Below, in pieces: positions 27,349 through 35,666 of a stretch of DNA of 54,758 nucleotides (positions are counted from its first letter, which is position 1; every line of letters begins with the position of its first letter). The position numbers and the translations under genes are program-made. The stretch lies in the NCBI GenBank assembly GCA_016124665.1, contig WGNH01000002.1:1-54758 (forward strand), in the 5' to 3' direction. The notes under the pieces are model-generated. The model was not told the DNA's origin. It worked only from the letters and a program-made list of their open reading frames with translations, and ran no database searches. This DNA is from Alphaproteobacteria bacterium (lineage in GTDB: Bacteria; Pseudomonadota; Alphaproteobacteria; Caulobacterales; Maricaulaceae).

Positions 27349-27601
27349 GACGCCCTCCGTGCTTGCTAGTTTTCTGAATTGTAGAAAGCAAACTCGGATC
27401 ATTTTTCAGCGCATGGATCGCCAATCTGTATATCATTGGCAACTGATCAGTTTGATTCTCAAGAGTGCTTAATGTTGGACGGGAGATGCGAAGAGCAATT
27501 GATAGTTCGGCTTGGGTGAAACCCAATTCCTTCCGCCACGCGCGGAGGTCTTGGCCAGTGCAAGAGACGGTGTAAGAGTTTTGATGTTGAGATTTTGACA
27601 T
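27338..27601 (-). CDS. XRE-family transcriptional regulator
   Basis: 87 residues, starting at 27601 (MSKSQHQNS). The HTH of Cro/CI type is clear: LRAWRKELGFTQAELSIALRISRPTLSTLENQ (helices 1-4, split here as in the family), followed by a short C-terminal helix. It is probably an autorepressor of the bicistron with the small membrane protein. The gene is AT-richer than lepA and lies between the two lepA 3' ends. Confidence 0.8.
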   Translation of the reverse strand: MSKSQHQNSYTVSCTGQDLRAWRKELGFTQAELSIALRISRPTLSTLENQTDQLPMIYRLAIHALKNDPSLLSTIQKTSKHGGRRGD

Positions 27602-27680
27602 TTGAGCCCTGAACCTGAGTTGCAATACGCTTTTGGGCCCATGACGGTGAAAAATTAGTTAATGTCTTACTGCGAGACGG

Positions 27681-27746
27681 TTCGGCAAGGTCGACATCCC
27701 GCAGGAAGCGTTTATCGCGGCGCTGAAGATGGACGGGGATTAGGGG
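27681..27746. repeat. Diverged extra copy of the lepA 3' end (copy 2 of pair 2)
   Basis: In frame it reads [20 protein letters not shown] and ends with the same TAG. Its amino acids (GK, VD) match common LepA variants elsewhere, so it looks like the tail of a relative's lepA. Its stop overlaps the stop of the convergent vsr gene. Confidence 0.9.
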
Positions 27747-28156
27747 AGGAGAAAGGCTTTCAGCTTTTCTTTGAGTCTTTCAGTCTCTTTAGTTTCGCAT
27801 TCCCAAATGGTGAGAACTTTCCAGCCAGCGGTTTCTAACAGGGCGATATTCTTCGCATCGCGCTCAACATTCCGGGCAAGCTTTGCATTCCAGTAGCCCG
27901 TATTTGATTTGGGCATACGGGCAATTTTACAAGCGGGATCACTGTGCTGGTGCCAGAAGCAGCCATGCACAAAGATCACCTTTTTGCGCGGACCGAAGAC
28001 GAGATCGGGTTTCCCAGGCAGGCCTTTGCGGTGAAGGCGATAGCGGCAGCCCATTCCATGCACGAGTGACCGCACAACCATTTCAGGCTTCATGCCTTTG
28101 GATTTGATGGCCGCCATGTTCTGGCTGCGGCGGGATTTAGAGATTTTATCTGTCAC
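27740..28156 (-). CDS. vsr: Very short patch repair endonuclease (Vsr)
   Basis: 138 residues, family length. Catalytic D51 in KPDLVFGPRKK and the HGCFWHQH motif (H64, C66, H69, H71) align with E. coli Vsr at the same numbering; C76 may complete the zinc site. Vsr nicks next to T:G mismatches that arise when a 5-methylcytosine deaminates, protecting sites made by a cytosine-5 methyltransferase. It overlaps the endonuclease gene by 11 bp and is cotranscribed with the restriction-modification genes. Confidence 0.93.
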   Translation of the reverse strand: MTDKISKSRRSQNMAAIKSKGMKPEMVVRSLVHGMGCRYRLHRKGLPGKPDLVFGPRKKVIFVHGCFWHQHSDPACKIARMPKSNTGYWNAKLARNVERDAKNIALLETAGWKVLTIWECETKETERLKEKLKAFLLP

Positions 28157-29006
28157 TTAGCCTGAAATTGGTTGCATGCCGGGATTTGGCGGTGATCAGC
28201 GTTGCTTCTTTATGGCCTCGGGGGCGATACGGCATAACAAAGTCACGACCCAGTGAAATCCCCAACTTGCGGAGCAACGGTCCATCTTGTGAACCGCTCA
28301 GAACGACGATGCCCTCAGGATGAAGAAAGTCTCGAGCCCCCTGGTTTGCACGGATACGTTTCATATAATCATGTTGTCTGGCTACCGCATGAATTGTCGA
28401 GCGGTGGATGGGCTTACCGGTCATGGCGCGAAACAGTCTTGTTATACGCTCGGTGCCGCCTTCAGGTTCGAAGATCGACTCAGCGGTTACAATATCAATG
28501 GTTTCCCATATATTTGAAGGAAATGGCTCATTGTGAGCGAGCCAAGATATGCGCTTCTTGCCTTCCGAACTGAAACTTCGTTTTTGATCACGATTACCTT
28601 TGGCGGTCAGGTTTTCCAGACTGGCTTCACACAGACCAAAAGAATAAAGAGATTTCGCGTCATCCGCAGAACACAGAATGCAAACATGTCCTATTGCTTC
28701 GGGTGGTATCATCCAGCTTGTTGCAATCGAAAATTTTACATCAACATCGTGTCCGCCTATACGGAAGTCGAGCTTTCCTCTTGGAAAATCAAGTAAGTAG
28801 CGGAGCGCAGCTTCGACCTTAATACCAAGGACTGCTTTTTCATTGGGTTCCAGCTCATTCATCCGAAGGCGGCGTGTTCGTGGTGCATCGATCAATTCAT
28901 CAATGGCTTGCCTGAATATGAATGGAAGCTCGGCCAGGAATCTGCGCTTACCTCCAGCAGCCTTGAATATTTCGGATTCTATGGATTCGATTTTATTTGC
29001 AGACAT
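28146..29006 (-). CDS. NaeI-family type II restriction endonuclease
   Basis: 286 residues, starting at 29006 behind a GGAG site (an ATG at 29021 lacks one). The N-terminal region carries E65, D80 (LDFRIGGHD) and D89-x-K91 (DVDVKFS), matching the E70/D86/D95-x-K97 spacing described for NaeI within one residue. The C-terminal half would be the second DNA-binding (topoisomerase-like) domain of these type IIE enzymes. NaeI cuts GCCGGC; the same target is inferred but not proven. It is flanked by its cognate methyltransferase upstream and vsr downstream. Confidence 0.82.
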   Translation of the reverse strand: MSANKIESIESEIFKAAGGKRRFLAELPFIFRQAIDELIDAPRTRRLRMNELEPNEKAVLGIKVEAALRYLLDFPRGKLDFRIGGHDVDVKFSIATSWMIPPEAIGHVCILCSADDAKSLYSFGLCEASLENLTAKGNRDQKRSFSSEGKKRISWLAHNEPFPSNIWETIDIVTAESIFEPEGGTERITRLFRAMTGKPIHRSTIHAVARQHDYMKRIRANQGARDFLHPEGIVVLSGSQDGPLLRKLGISLGRDFVMPYRPRGHKEATLITAKSRHATNFRLSDR

Positions 29007-29060
29007 GAGCATTCGCTCCATTTTCAGGGCGAATGATCTGCAATGATAATAAAGGCTTGA

Positions 29061-30056
29061 TTAAGCGACGGTCCTGACCTGATGGCTCAATCCTGGCATG
29101 GAGATGGCGGCATTCACCCGCTTCGCGACAGCTTTCGCAACAGGGGGCGGGAAAGCATTACCGACCTGCCGGTAAGCCGAAGTCTTCTTCCCATAGAATT
29201 GCCAATCGTCCGGGAAGCCTTGGATGCGGGCAACCATGGGAACCGTTAATCGTGGCATGCCGACAAAATCAGGTTCAGGCGCTTCCGGCGCGATTGACTT
29301 GCCGTTCACGCCAAGCGTTTGCCAGGCGGCACGGGCGCGCGTCGGCCCGAGATCTGGTCCGCCATGTTTCTTTGACCCGCCAACAATCGTCGGTGCGATA
29401 TCGTCAGCTCTCTCAATCCAATGCTGGACACCCCGCCAGCCATTTTCCGCCATGAGGCCACCCAGGGTCTCGCCGACCGTTTTGGGATTATGCGGGTTCG
29501 CCTCTGGCCACTCATATGCGTCCGCGAATGAGTGCTTTATGGCGACAATGATCACACGAGGCCTGAGTTGAGGAACGCCAAAATCCGAGGCGTTCAGTAA
29601 CCGCCAATCACACCAATAGCCCATCTTCTGAAGCCGGGTTTTCAATTGCTGCCGGTAATCTTCAAAAGCTGCGCCCAAAAACCCGCGCACGTTTTCGATC
29701 ATTACGGCACCCGGCTTGATCTCATCAATGATATCCAGCGCGACAGGGAAGAGGTTGCGCTCGTCTTTTTCACCCAATTGTTTTCCAGCAATCGAAAAGG
29801 GTGGACATGGCAGCCCGCCGGCCACGAGATCAACACCCTTGAAGGGGGCTGGATCAAAGTCCTTGATATCACCTTCCCAGACATTCCATTCCGGACGGTT
29901 CAACCGCAGAGTCTGACAAGCATCACGGTCAATTTCCGCAACGCACTCATGATCGAAACCAGCCTGTTCCAAGCCCAAGGCCTGCCCGCCCGCCCCCGCG
30001 CACAGCTCGACTGATGAAAGCATGTTGGGTATCGGAAGATTGATTTGGCGCGACAT
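29061..30056 (-). CDS. DNA cytosine-5 methyltransferase (NaeI-type, probable)
   Basis: 331 residues with all C5-methyltransferase motifs: SAM loop VELCAGAGGQALGLEQAG (I), catalytic GGLPCPPFS with C84 (IV), IENVRGF (VI), QLRPRVIIVA (VIII), target-recognition region about 190-270, and QVGNAFPPPVAKAV (X). It protects host DNA from the adjacent endonuclease. It is first in the operon; an AT-rich 116-bp upstream gap holds its promoter. The expected specificity is GCCGGC; that site occurs in this window, for example at 8644-8649. Confidence 0.92.
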   Translation of the reverse strand: MSRQINLPIPNMLSSVELCAGAGGQALGLEQAGFDHECVAEIDRDACQTLRLNRPEWNVWEGDIKDFDPAPFKGVDLVAGGLPCPPFSIAGKQLGEKDERNLFPVALDIIDEIKPGAVMIENVRGFLGAAFEDYRQQLKTRLQKMGYWCDWRLLNASDFGVPQLRPRVIIVAIKHSFADAYEWPEANPHNPKTVGETLGGLMAENGWRGVQHWIERADDIAPTIVGGSKKHGGPDLGPTRARAAWQTLGVNGKSIAPEAPEPDFVGMPRLTVPMVARIQGFPDDWQFYGKKTSAYRQVGNAFPPPVAKAVAKRVNAAISMPGLSHQVRTVA

Positions 30057-30172
30057 GTTGTGACCTCTTTGATCTGAAACACTAGATAAAGCGTTAAGTC
30101 AGCTCAATAGAACAAAAAGAGAACTTATTAGTTCTGCACAGCAATGTCCACTGGAAATGCAAAACCAGCGCC

Positions 30173-30865
30173 TCACCCCGCCGGGTCGAGCACGCCGCCG
30201 ACGCCGGGATTGATGCGGAACCAGCCGGCGAGGCCCAGGCGCGGCGTGACCGTTTCGCGCACGGCATGGGGGATGGTTTCCGACATCATCAGCAGGAGAT
30301 CGCCACCGCGGGGGGCGAGCGTGGCCACGGGCGGGCCGGTGTCATCGGGGCCGGGCCAGAGATCGAGCTCGCCGCCATCGCCCGCCTGCCAGTCCCTGTT
30401 CAGCCAGGCGACGAGCGAGACGACGCGGTCGCGCGGCCGGTCGGCAAAGGCATCGAGATGGCGGGCATAATGGCCCCCGGCCGGATAGCGGGCGAAATGC
30501 GCCTCGAACTCGAACAGGCCGGCAAAGAGGGTGCGGTTGATCTCCCGGCGCAGGGCTTCGCAACCGTCGAGGAAGGCGCGCTCTGCCGGATCCTTGCCTT
30601 CCAGCCAGCGGATCTGCGTCCGGCGGATGGCGGCGGCCCGGACCTGGCTGTCACCGCGGCCAATGGCGGCCGGTTTCAACGCATCTTCAGCGTCCAGTGT
30701 TTGCAGCCGCAGGCGCAGGGCATGGGTCAGGGCCTCCGGCAGCGCGTTTTCAGCATGCGCCCAGCCCCTTGCCGCCAGATCCTCGATCAGCGCGGCTGTG
30801 CGATTGTCGCCGAAGAAGGGGGCGGGCGCAGTGTCCGCCGGAAGATCGAGAGCCATGTCTGCCAT
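30173..30865 (-). CDS. 2-oxoglutarate/Fe(II)-dependent oxygenase
   Basis: 230 residues from ATG 30865 (MADMALDLP); a TTG at 30910 or ATG at 30855 are alternatives. The Fe site is HYARHLDAF (HxD, preceded by RYPAGG), and the distal His is in IPHAVRE followed by an Arg for 2-oxoglutarate. WLNRDWQAGDGGELDLWP is typical of the prolyl-4-hydroxylase-like/EGL-9 subgroup. The target, perhaps a protein residue, is unknown. It was probably the native convergent neighbour of lepA before the restriction-modification block arrived. Confidence 0.85.
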   Translation of the reverse strand: MADMALDLPADTAPAPFFGDNRTAALIEDLAARGWAHAENALPEALTHALRLRLQTLDAEDALKPAAIGRGDSQVRAAAIRRTQIRWLEGKDPAERAFLDGCEALRREINRTLFAGLFEFEAHFARYPAGGHYARHLDAFADRPRDRVVSLVAWLNRDWQAGDGGELDLWPGPDDTGPPVATLAPRGGDLLLMMSETIPHAVRETVTPRLGLAGWFRINPGVGGVLDPAG

Positions 30866-31014
30866 CGCACAAAGGGCCTGCGCTCTAGGGTCAATGCGCT
30901 TGTGTGGCAAGTGAAATGTAGAGGATTGCCAGGGCCAGAGCTGAAATAAGGCCCACCCTCGCCAAATCCGTCAGAACGCCTATATTCACAGTAAGAACAA
31001 AACGGAGTGACCTC

Positions 31015-31545
31015 ATGTTCCGCACCTTACTTGCCGCCACGGCAGGCCTGCTTGTCTCTGCTGCCGCCCTTGCCGATCTGGAGCCTGGCGAAGCGGCACC
31101 GGATTTCACCGTTGACGGCTTCCAGGCCGGCGAAGCGGTCAGCTTCACCCTGTCCGAGGCGCTGTCCGAAGGGCCGGTCGTGCTGTTCTTCTTCCCGGCC
31201 GCCTTCACCGATGGCTGCGAGGCACAGGCTGCCAGTTTTGCCGAAAGCATTGGCGAGTTCGAAGCGCTGGGCGCGCGGGTGATCGGTGTGACCGCCGGCA
31301 ATACCGACCGGCTGGCGGATTTTTCCACACAGCATTGCGCTTCGGCCTTTCCGGTGTTTGCGATCGCCGACGGCATGATGGGCGATTATGAAGTGCGCCT
31401 GCTGGCGCGGCCTGGCTGGACCGAGCGGACCACCTATGTGATCGGCCAGGATTCCAGTATCGTCATGACCCATAATGCGCTCAGCCCTTACGAGCATGTC
31501 GACCTGTCACTGGCGGCGCTGCGCAGCCTGTCTGCTGCGGAGTAA
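31015..31545 (+). CDS. Secreted peroxiredoxin-like protein
   Basis: 176 residues with a signal peptide (MFRTLLAATAGLLVSAAALA). The thioredoxin fold of the AhpC/TSA family has the peroxidatic site FPAAFTDGCEAQ (T65, C68), APDFTV at the start of the mature part, and a possible resolving C108 (STQHCAS). It would reduce peroxides in the periplasm. It is followed at 63 bp by serA on the same strand; cotranscription is possible. Confidence 0.9.
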   Translation: MFRTLLAATAGLLVSAAALADLEPGEAAPDFTVDGFQAGEAVSFTLSEALSEGPVVLFFFPAAFTDGCEAQAASFAESIGEFEALGARVIGVTAGNTDRLADFSTQHCASAFPVFAIADGMMGDYEVRLLARPGWTERTTYVIGQDSSIVMTHNALSPYEHVDLSLAALRSLSAAE

Positions 31546-31608
31546 TCCCGGCTTCACGGCGGACCGGAATCGCACTTTGCTGCTGTGCAGCGAAACAGGA
31601 TCGGCCCG

Positions 31609-32814
31609 ATGAAGACCCTTCTGCTTGAAAATGTGCATCCCGATGCAGACGAGGTGCTGCGCCGAATTCCGGGCGTGGAAATCGAACGCGCCGGGCATGC
31701 GCCGGATGCGGATGAATTGAAGGCGCGGCTGTCCGGTGTCCAGCTTCTGGGCATTCGGTCACGCACAAAGATTACCGATGACATTCTCGCCGCGGCGCCG
31801 GACCTCCTGGCCATTGGCTGCTTCTGCATCGGCACCAACCAGGTCGATCTGGAGGCGGCGGCCCGGCGCGGCGTGGCGGTTTTCAACGCGCCCTTTGCCA
31901 ATACGCGGTCCGTAGCCGAGCTGACACTGGCATCGACGGTCATGCTGATGCGCGGCATCCCGCAAAAACTGGCGGCGATCCGCCGGGGCGAGTGGCAGAA
32001 AACGGCTACAGGCGCGCATGAGGTGCGTGCCAAGAAGCTGGGCATTATCGGCTATGGAAATATCGGGTCACAACTTTCCGTACTGGCCTCGGGCCATGGC
32101 ATGCACGTCTATTTCTATGACACGGAGCCCAAGCTGGCGCACGGCAATGCAAGGCCGGTGGCGTCGCTGGACGAATTGCTGGCGATCAGCGATGTGGTGA
32201 CGCTGCACGTTCCCTCCACAGCGCAGACGCGGATGATGATGGATGCGGCGGCGATCGCGAAGATGAAGCCTGGCAGCTTTCTGATCAATCATGCGCGCGG
32301 CGATTTGGTGGATGTCGATGCCTTGGCAGAGGCGCTGCACTCCGGGCATCTCGCCGGCGCTGCCGTAGATGTTTTCCCGGTGGAACCCGCCTCGAAAGAG
32401 GAGGAATTTGTCAGCCCGCTGCGCGCTTGCGACACTGCGCTCCTCACCCCGCATATCGGCGGCTCGACCGAGGAAGCCCAGGCGGCCATCGGTATGGATG
32501 CGGGCATGAAGCTGGCGCGCTATGCAGTCAGTGGCGGATCGGCAAAATCGGTAAATTTTCCGGAACTGGAGGCCGGCGACCTGGCCACCGGCCGCTCGCG
32601 TATCCTCGCCCTGCACGGCAATGCGCCGGGCTATCTTTCGGCACTGACCCGCATTGTCAGCGAAGCCGGGCTGAATATTGCTGCCCAGTATCTCAATACG
32701 GCAGGCGGGCTGGGTTATGTCTCCACCGATGTGGAAGGCGCGGTTCCGGATGGTGTGATCGATCAGTTGCGCCGCGCGCCCGGGACGGTGCGCATCCGCA
32801 CGATTTCGGCTTAA
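31609..32814 (+). CDS. serA: D-3-phosphoglycerate dehydrogenase
   Basis: 401 residues, starting at ATG 31609 after CAGGA. First step of serine synthesis: 3-phosphoglycerate to 3-phosphohydroxypyruvate. NAD site GIIGYGNIGSQLSVLA, catalytic R in NHARGDLVD, E in FPVEPAS and H in LTPHIGGSTEEAQ. The C-terminal ACT domain (about 330-401) fits the E. coli-type, serine-regulated, two-domain enzyme. It converges on serB with a 4-bp overlap, so both reactions of the serine branch sit tail to tail. Confidence 0.94.
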   Translation: MKTLLLENVHPDADEVLRRIPGVEIERAGHAPDADELKARLSGVQLLGIRSRTKITDDILAAAPDLLAIGCFCIGTNQVDLEAAARRGVAVFNAPFANTRSVAELTLASTVMLMRGIPQKLAAIRRGEWQKTATGAHEVRAKKLGIIGYGNIGSQLSVLASGHGMHVYFYDTEPKLAHGNARPVASLDELLAISDVVTLHVPSTAQTRMMMDAAAIAKMKPGSFLINHARGDLVDVDALAEALHSGHLAGAAVDVFPVEPASKEEEFVSPLRACDTALLTPHIGGSTEEAQAAIGMDAGMKLARYAVSGGSAKSVNFPELEAGDLATGRSRILALHGNAPGYLSALTRIVSEAGLNIAAQYLNTAGGLGYVSTDVEGAVPDGVIDQLRRAPGTVRIRTISA

Positions 32815-33473
32815 CCGAGCAGCAGTCGGCGCAAATCGCCGAGCGTTTCGGCATAGTCCGGGGCACGTTCCACGACAGCGTCGCGGCGGGCAATTCCGCC
32901 AAATCCGATGAAGTGATCCGCTGCCCCGGCTGTCAGGGTTTCCAGATCGGTGACGCCATCGCCCACCATCCAGACGGCGGCGTATTGCGCGTTTGACCGC
33001 AGGTTCGCGATAATGCGGGGCTTGCCGCCATTATCCGACAACGGGTTGGCGGTTTCGATGCCCGCCACGGTTTCGCCCTCCCAGACAAAGCGGTTGGCAA
33101 AGGTTTCGCCGGGTCCAAAGCCGAGATCGCGCAGTGCCAGCGAAAGGACATCCGCAAACCCGCCGGAAACGGCCCGGACATGATCGCCACGCCGGCGCAG
33201 ATCGCTCAGCAATTGCGCCATTCCCGGCGTCAGATGCTGGCGCAATTCCACTGCGGCGGCGGCTATATCGCTGCGTTTCAAGGAGGTCAAATCCAGCCGG
33301 GCCATCAGCGACTGGCGGAAAGACAGCGTACCATTCATGCCGCCGGATGTGAGCGCCTCGATCTTTTCCGTGGCGGCCGGGCCAAGCTTGCGGGTCAGGA
33401 CAAAGTCAAGGCTTTCCACCGCCAGCAGCGTTGAATCCACGTCGAAGCAGACAAGGCGGGGGGCATCAATCAA
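32811..33473 (-). CDS. serB: Phosphoserine phosphatase
   Basis: 220 residues. HAD-family motif I DVDSTLL (nucleophile D10, acid/base D12), motif II SGGFADVL, and GDGVTDLE in motif IV (GDGxnD). It hydrolyses O-phosphoserine to serine. The only in-frame start ahead of motif I is TTG at 33473, right after an in-frame TGA; ATT 33470 is less likely. That start lies inside a 17-bp repeat shared with the end of the AhpD-like gene, which suggests the AhpD-like gene once lay directly upstream and overlapped it. Confidence 0.88.
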   Translation of the reverse strand: MIDAPRLVCFDVDSTLLAVESLDFVLTRKLGPAATEKIEALTSGGMNGTLSFRQSLMARLDLTSLKRSDIAAAAVELRQHLTPGMAQLLSDLRRRGDHVRAVSGGFADVLSLALRDLGFGPGETFANRFVWEGETVAGIETANPLSDNGGKPRIIANLRSNAQYAAVWMVGDGVTDLETLTAGAADHFIGFGGIARRDAVVERAPDYAETLGDLRRLLLG

Positions 33474-33479
33474 TCAGGC
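33463..33479. repeat. 17-bp exact repeat at the serB start (pair 4, left)
   Basis: GCATCAATCAATCAGGC, identical to 34967-34983. It covers the serB TTG start. The distance between copies is 1,504 bp. Confidence 0.7.
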
Positions 33480-33554
33480 GAACTCCGAACAGAGACACTC
33501 ACTTTCCGCTCAGCCGGTCAAGCAAGTCTAAACCAAAGCCCTATTGACGTGCGG

Positions 33555-34715
33555 TCAGTCGACGGTCCTGACCAACGCGCTTTCCCGAAAGGCACGCAAC
33601 AGGTCATTATCACCTGGCGAGTCTAATGTGAAAGCAAGGAAATAAACGTGTCGTGTCGGGTAGTGAATCCATAATTGGGCCTGTCCGCCTCCAACCCAGC
33701 CATATAAACCGCGCTGATCCGGCATTGCACCTTCCGACACGGCGGCGCCAAATCCCCAGCTCAACTGGTCATCCAGCGCCGGGATAGCACCCATCTGGTC
33801 ACTCATCATCATCTGCGCGGCCTCGGCAGAGAGGATGCGATGCCCGTCCACTTCACCATCATTCAGGAAAATCTGTGCAAATCTCAGCACATCGGCTGCA
33901 GAAGCAGATATACCGCCACCGCCCGCAAAATAGGTGCTGCGCTGCCAGTCATCTCCCCGCTCGCGAACCTGGACGAGCGTGCCATTTTCCTGCCGGAAAT
34001 AGGCGGGCAGACGCCGCCGTTGTGCTTCGGGAATAAAGAAATGTGTCTCTTCCAGCTGCAATGGCTCGAAAACCCGTGCTGTCAGGAAAGCCTCGAGCGT
34101 CTGTCCGCTGGCGGCTTCGATGACGGCGGCGAGGACTTCATAATTGCCGCCCGTCGCGCCGTATTCAAAGCGCTCCCCGGGGCGGGCCACACGGGGAAGG
34201 TTGGCCAGGCCGGTGGCAAATTCTGCGGTCGTTGTGGCTCCGAAATGTTCATTCCAGACGGACCAATAGGGGTTGCCGTTCAGGGTCAGTCCACTGGTAT
34301 GGGTCAGAAGGTGATGAATCGTCAGATCAGGATCACTGGCAAAGGCGGGCAGATACATGGAGACCGGATCGTCAAGACGGATGCGTCCCTCATCGCGCAA
34401 TATCATTGCTGCAGTGGCGGTATACATCTTGCCGACAGAGGCGAGCGGGAAGATCGCGTCTTCCGGCATAGCTTCGCCTGGAGACATTTCACCGAATGCC
34501 TGTAACCATACCATTTCACCTTCCTGTGCGACAAAGCCAACGCCCCCGGGAATGCGAAAGGAACTCACAGCTTCGTCGACCAGGCTTTCAAGACTGGTGT
34601 ATCGGGATGCTTCTGTTTGAACTGCAACGGCTTCGAAGCCGAAAAATGTCACGGCACACAAGACCAGACATGGTTTTATCAAGTCGAATTTTTGCGAAAA
34701 GGATACATTCAACAT
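33555..34715 (-). CDS. Beta-lactamase-fold serine hydrolase
   Basis: 386 residues, Pfam beta-lactamase (class C/esterase) type. A possible signal sequence (LVLCAVTFFGFEAVAVQ) precedes the domain. The nucleophile motif SVGK is at S93/K96. The YxN-like element is YGATGGN, and the KTG-like triad position is probably VGGG. These proteins are usually D-alanyl-D-alanine carboxypeptidase or esterase-like rather than antibiotic-degrading. Composition is lower in GC than the flanks. It lies in the block between the 17-bp repeats. Confidence 0.82.
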   Translation of the reverse strand: MLNVSFSQKFDLIKPCLVLCAVTFFGFEAVAVQTEASRYTSLESLVDEAVSSFRIPGGVGFVAQEGEMVWLQAFGEMSPGEAMPEDAIFPLASVGKMYTATAAMILRDEGRIRLDDPVSMYLPAFASDPDLTIHHLLTHTSGLTLNGNPYWSVWNEHFGATTTAEFATGLANLPRVARPGERFEYGATGGNYEVLAAVIEAASGQTLEAFLTARVFEPLQLEETHFFIPEAQRRRLPAYFRQENGTLVQVRERGDDWQRSTYFAGGGGISASAADVLRFAQIFLNDGEVDGHRILSAEAAQMMMSDQMGAIPALDDQLSWGFGAAVSEGAMPDQRGLYGWVGGGQAQLWIHYPTRHVYFLAFTLDSPGDNDLLRAFRESALVRTVD

Positions 34716-34966
34716 ATTGAATCACTCCGTTCCGCCGTGCGCCCAAGACTTTCGTATAGTGCATCCGAAAAAGGTAAAGTTCCTGCCAGGTTAAACAATT
34801 GTCATGCGTTCAGCGCTCAGACCACAAGCCATCCGCGCCGACGCTAAGATTTAACGAGCCTTCGGCGGGGTGGCTTTACGTCATCCACTGTGCCACCGGA
34901 CACGCGATCGACCGGTTTGTTTATGGTGACCGCTCCAGTGCGGCCATTTTTATCAAACCGGGAAGC

Positions 34967-34983
34967 GCATCAATCAATCAGGC
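34967..34983. repeat. 17-bp exact repeat at the end of the AhpD-like gene (pair 4, right)
   Basis: Covers the last codons and TGA stop of the gene at 34970-35533; identical to 33463-33479. Confidence 0.7.
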
Positions 34984-35533
34984 CGGCCTTTCGTCCCCAA
35001 CCGCTATAATCGCCCTCGCGCCTTGCTTTCAGCTCGTCTTCGGACGGGGCGCTGAAAACCGGTTTGGGCTCGATCCCTGCGCCTTCGAGAATGCGGTTCA
35101 TATAGGCATAGAGCGCGGCCACGGCGACCGCATCATAGAGCGCATCCTCGCTCCACCCGGCGGCATAGACCGCCTCGGCCATACGATCAGTCGTCCGAGC
35201 CGGATTTTCCGTGATCTGGCGCACATAGTCGAGCAGCGGCACCAGTTTTTTATCGATGCCCGCATTTGCCGGGCCGGAGGTGACCAGCGCCTCAACCAGT
35301 TCCGGATCAACGCCGAAAGCCTGTGCCATCGCCTTGTGCGCGCCATAGCAGAAGCGGCAGGCATTGAGGCCGGAGACATAGGCGGAAATCAGCTCCCGGG
35401 TGGCGATGTCGAGCTCGGACGGCTCACGCATCAGGGCATCATGCAGTTCCAGAAGCGGTTTCACACCGCGCGGAAAGCGCCGGAACAGGGCTTCCAGATA
35501 ATCATCATTCTTGAGGCTTGGATAGCGGGCCAT
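34970..35533 (-). CDS. AhpD/carboxymuconolactone decarboxylase-like peroxidase-related protein
   Basis: 187 residues. The AhpD-type site is E47 (TRELIS) with C59-x-x-C62 and H66 (CRFCYGAH), then the alpha-helical CMD fold. The family acts as an alkylhydroperoxidase or reductase partner; 'uncharacterized peroxidase-related enzyme' is the usual annotation. Its stop lies within the 17-bp repeat, which overlaps the serB start sequence in the other copy. Confidence 0.85.
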   Translation of the reverse strand: MARYPSLKNDDYLEALFRRFPRGVKPLLELHDALMREPSELDIATRELISAYVSGLNACRFCYGAHKAMAQAFGVDPELVEALVTSGPANAGIDKKLVPLLDYVRQITENPARTTDRMAEAVYAAGWSEDALYDAVAVAALYAYMNRILEGAGIEPKPVFSAPSEDELKARREGDYSGWGRKAGLID

Positions 35534-35621
35534 ATCTGTCTCCGTTTGGCACTACACTCCGCGCGGTGCGCTGATTGTCAACGCAGTGCGCAGCAATGTG
35601 ATTGATCCTGGCCGTTCCGGC

Positions 35622-35666
35622 TCAGACGGCGGCCGCGGGTGGAAGCGGGCAGGTCACGCCGCTGCC
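35622..35666. repeat. Diverged copy of the msrA 3' end (pair 3, left)
   Basis: On the minus strand it encodes GSGVTCPLPPAAAV-stop, compared with [14 protein letters not shown]-stop in msrA. Of 45 bases, 36 match, including an 18-bp identical core (35644-35661), with no gaps and the stop in register. Confidence 0.8.

Noticed and set aside
27338-27601. XRE gene as the controller protein of the restriction-modification operon
   Set aside because: It is separated from that operon by the second lepA end and lies in its own block, so no direct link is supported.
29066-33573. 14-bp identity between the ends of the methyltransferase and serine hydrolase genes
   Set aside because: Repeats of this length are expected by chance in 55 kb of GC-rich sequence.
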